NCBI GenBank assembly: GCA_001516065.1
Contig: LOEV01000178.1
Span: forward strand, 1-35,378
From: Alphaproteobacteria bacterium BRH_c36
Lineage (GTDB): Bacteria; Pseudomonadota; Alphaproteobacteria; Rhizobiales; Hyphomicrobiaceae
DNA: 35,378 bases
Direction: 5' to 3'
The notes beneath the pieces are model-generated. The model worked only from the letters and a program-made list of their open reading frames with translations, did no database searches and had not been told where the DNA came from. The translations under genes and the position numbers were made by a program. Positions 35,089 to 35,378 of this stretch are shown here, piece after piece. The number at the start of each line of letters is the position of its first letter. The first letter of the stretch is position 1.

Positions 35089-35378
35089 ATGGCGATTGAG
35101 ATCAAAGTTCCGACGCTGGGCGAGTCCGTGACCGAGGCCACCGTCGGGCAGTGGTTCAAGAAGGCCGGCGAAGCCGTCAAGGCCGACGAGCCGCTGGTCG
35201 AACTGGAAACCGACAAGGTCACCCAGGAAATTTACGCTCCGGCTGCCGGCGTGCTGGGAGAGATCGTCGTCCAGCAGGGCGAAACGGTTGCCATCGGGGC
35301 GATCCTTGCCTCGCTCAATGAAGGCGAAACTGCCGGCGCTCCTGCGGCTGCGGCTCCAGCCGCAGCCCCGGCGACGGC
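35089..35378 (+). CDS. sucB: Dihydrolipoyllysine succinyltransferase E2 component (partial, 5' end)
   Basis: Core of the 2-oxoglutarate dehydrogenase complex. Only the first 96 residues are in the window. The lipoyl domain is complete: MAIEIKVPTLGESVTEATVG, then ELETDKVTQEIYAPAAG, with Lys43 as the lipoylated residue. The Ala/Pro-rich flexible linker has just begun at the window end. AGAGG lies ten bases before ATG 35089. Its place after sucA is as expected. Confidence 0.96.
   Translation, partial: MAIEIKVPTLGESVTEATVGQWFKKAGEAVKADEPLVELETDKVTQEIYAPAAGVLGEIVVQQGETVAIGAILASLNEGETAGAPAAAAPAAAPAT

Overview
The window looks like a core chromosomal segment of a GC-rich alphaproteobacterium, most likely Hyphomicrobiales. 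The main reasons are the gene orders zapE, mdh, sucC, sucD, sucA, sucB and mcl-like, mch, sdhC, sdhD, sdhA, sdhB. The divergent pair acnA and ccmABCDG, and ethylmalonyl-CoA pathway genes next to succinate dehydrogenase, also fit. No rRNA, tRNA, CRISPR array, insertion sequence or prophage was seen. Most of the TCA cycle lies here: aconitase, succinate dehydrogenase, malate dehydrogenase, succinyl-CoA ligase and the E1 and E2 subunits of 2-oxoglutarate dehydrogenase. The c-type cytochrome maturation genes serve the same respiratory chain.

Layout. 1-4.9 kb: the end of a membrane-protein gene, a crotonase with unusual active-site residues, a secreted DUF1223 thioredoxin-like protein (-) and acnA (-). 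5-8.4 kb: ccmA, ccmB, ccmC, ccmD, ccmG (+). 8.5-10.7 kb: beta-carbonic anhydrase (-), a decayed DUF429 gene (-) and pyridoxal kinase (-). 10.9-14.2 kb: a CitE-like malyl-CoA thioesterase/lyase, mesaconyl-CoA hydratase and an FAD-dependent amine-oxidase-like protein. 14.4-19.6 kb: sdhC, sdhD, sdhA, then a 1.5 kb gap holding a terminator, a frameshifted small secreted-protein gene (-) and an unknown gene, then sdhB. 20-24.9 kb: a histone H1-like protein (-), a GNAT acetyltransferase (-) preceded by an orphan reading-frame fragment, zapE (+), a PRC-barrel protein (-) and a matrixin-like metalloprotease (-). 25.2-35.4 kb: mdh, sucC, a secreted unknown protein, sucD, a CDF metal transporter, nhaA, sucA and the start of sucB.

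The most unusual feature is a family of short dispersed hairpins. Each has a 6-nt arm close to CAACAC, an 11-nt centre often close to GnGCTTGCGnA, and a 6-nt arm close to GTGTTG. At least eleven copies lie between 0.1 and 24 kb. They sit between genes of the ccm and mcl/mch/sdh clusters, and every copy with a readable centre has the same orientation, that of transcription. Arms co-vary in one copy. Two copies flank a 63-bp duplication of the ccmB start, which creates a 37-codon ORF joined by ATGA overlaps to ccmA upstream and ccmB downstream. Another cluster has multiplied with pieces of the sdhC end. A second hairpin family (GATGC/GCATC) accompanies it at two places. Other items of note are a parS-like site between ccmB and ccmC, two previously hidden pseudogenes rebuilt across frameshifts, and unknown proteins placed inside the sdh and suc gene sets.
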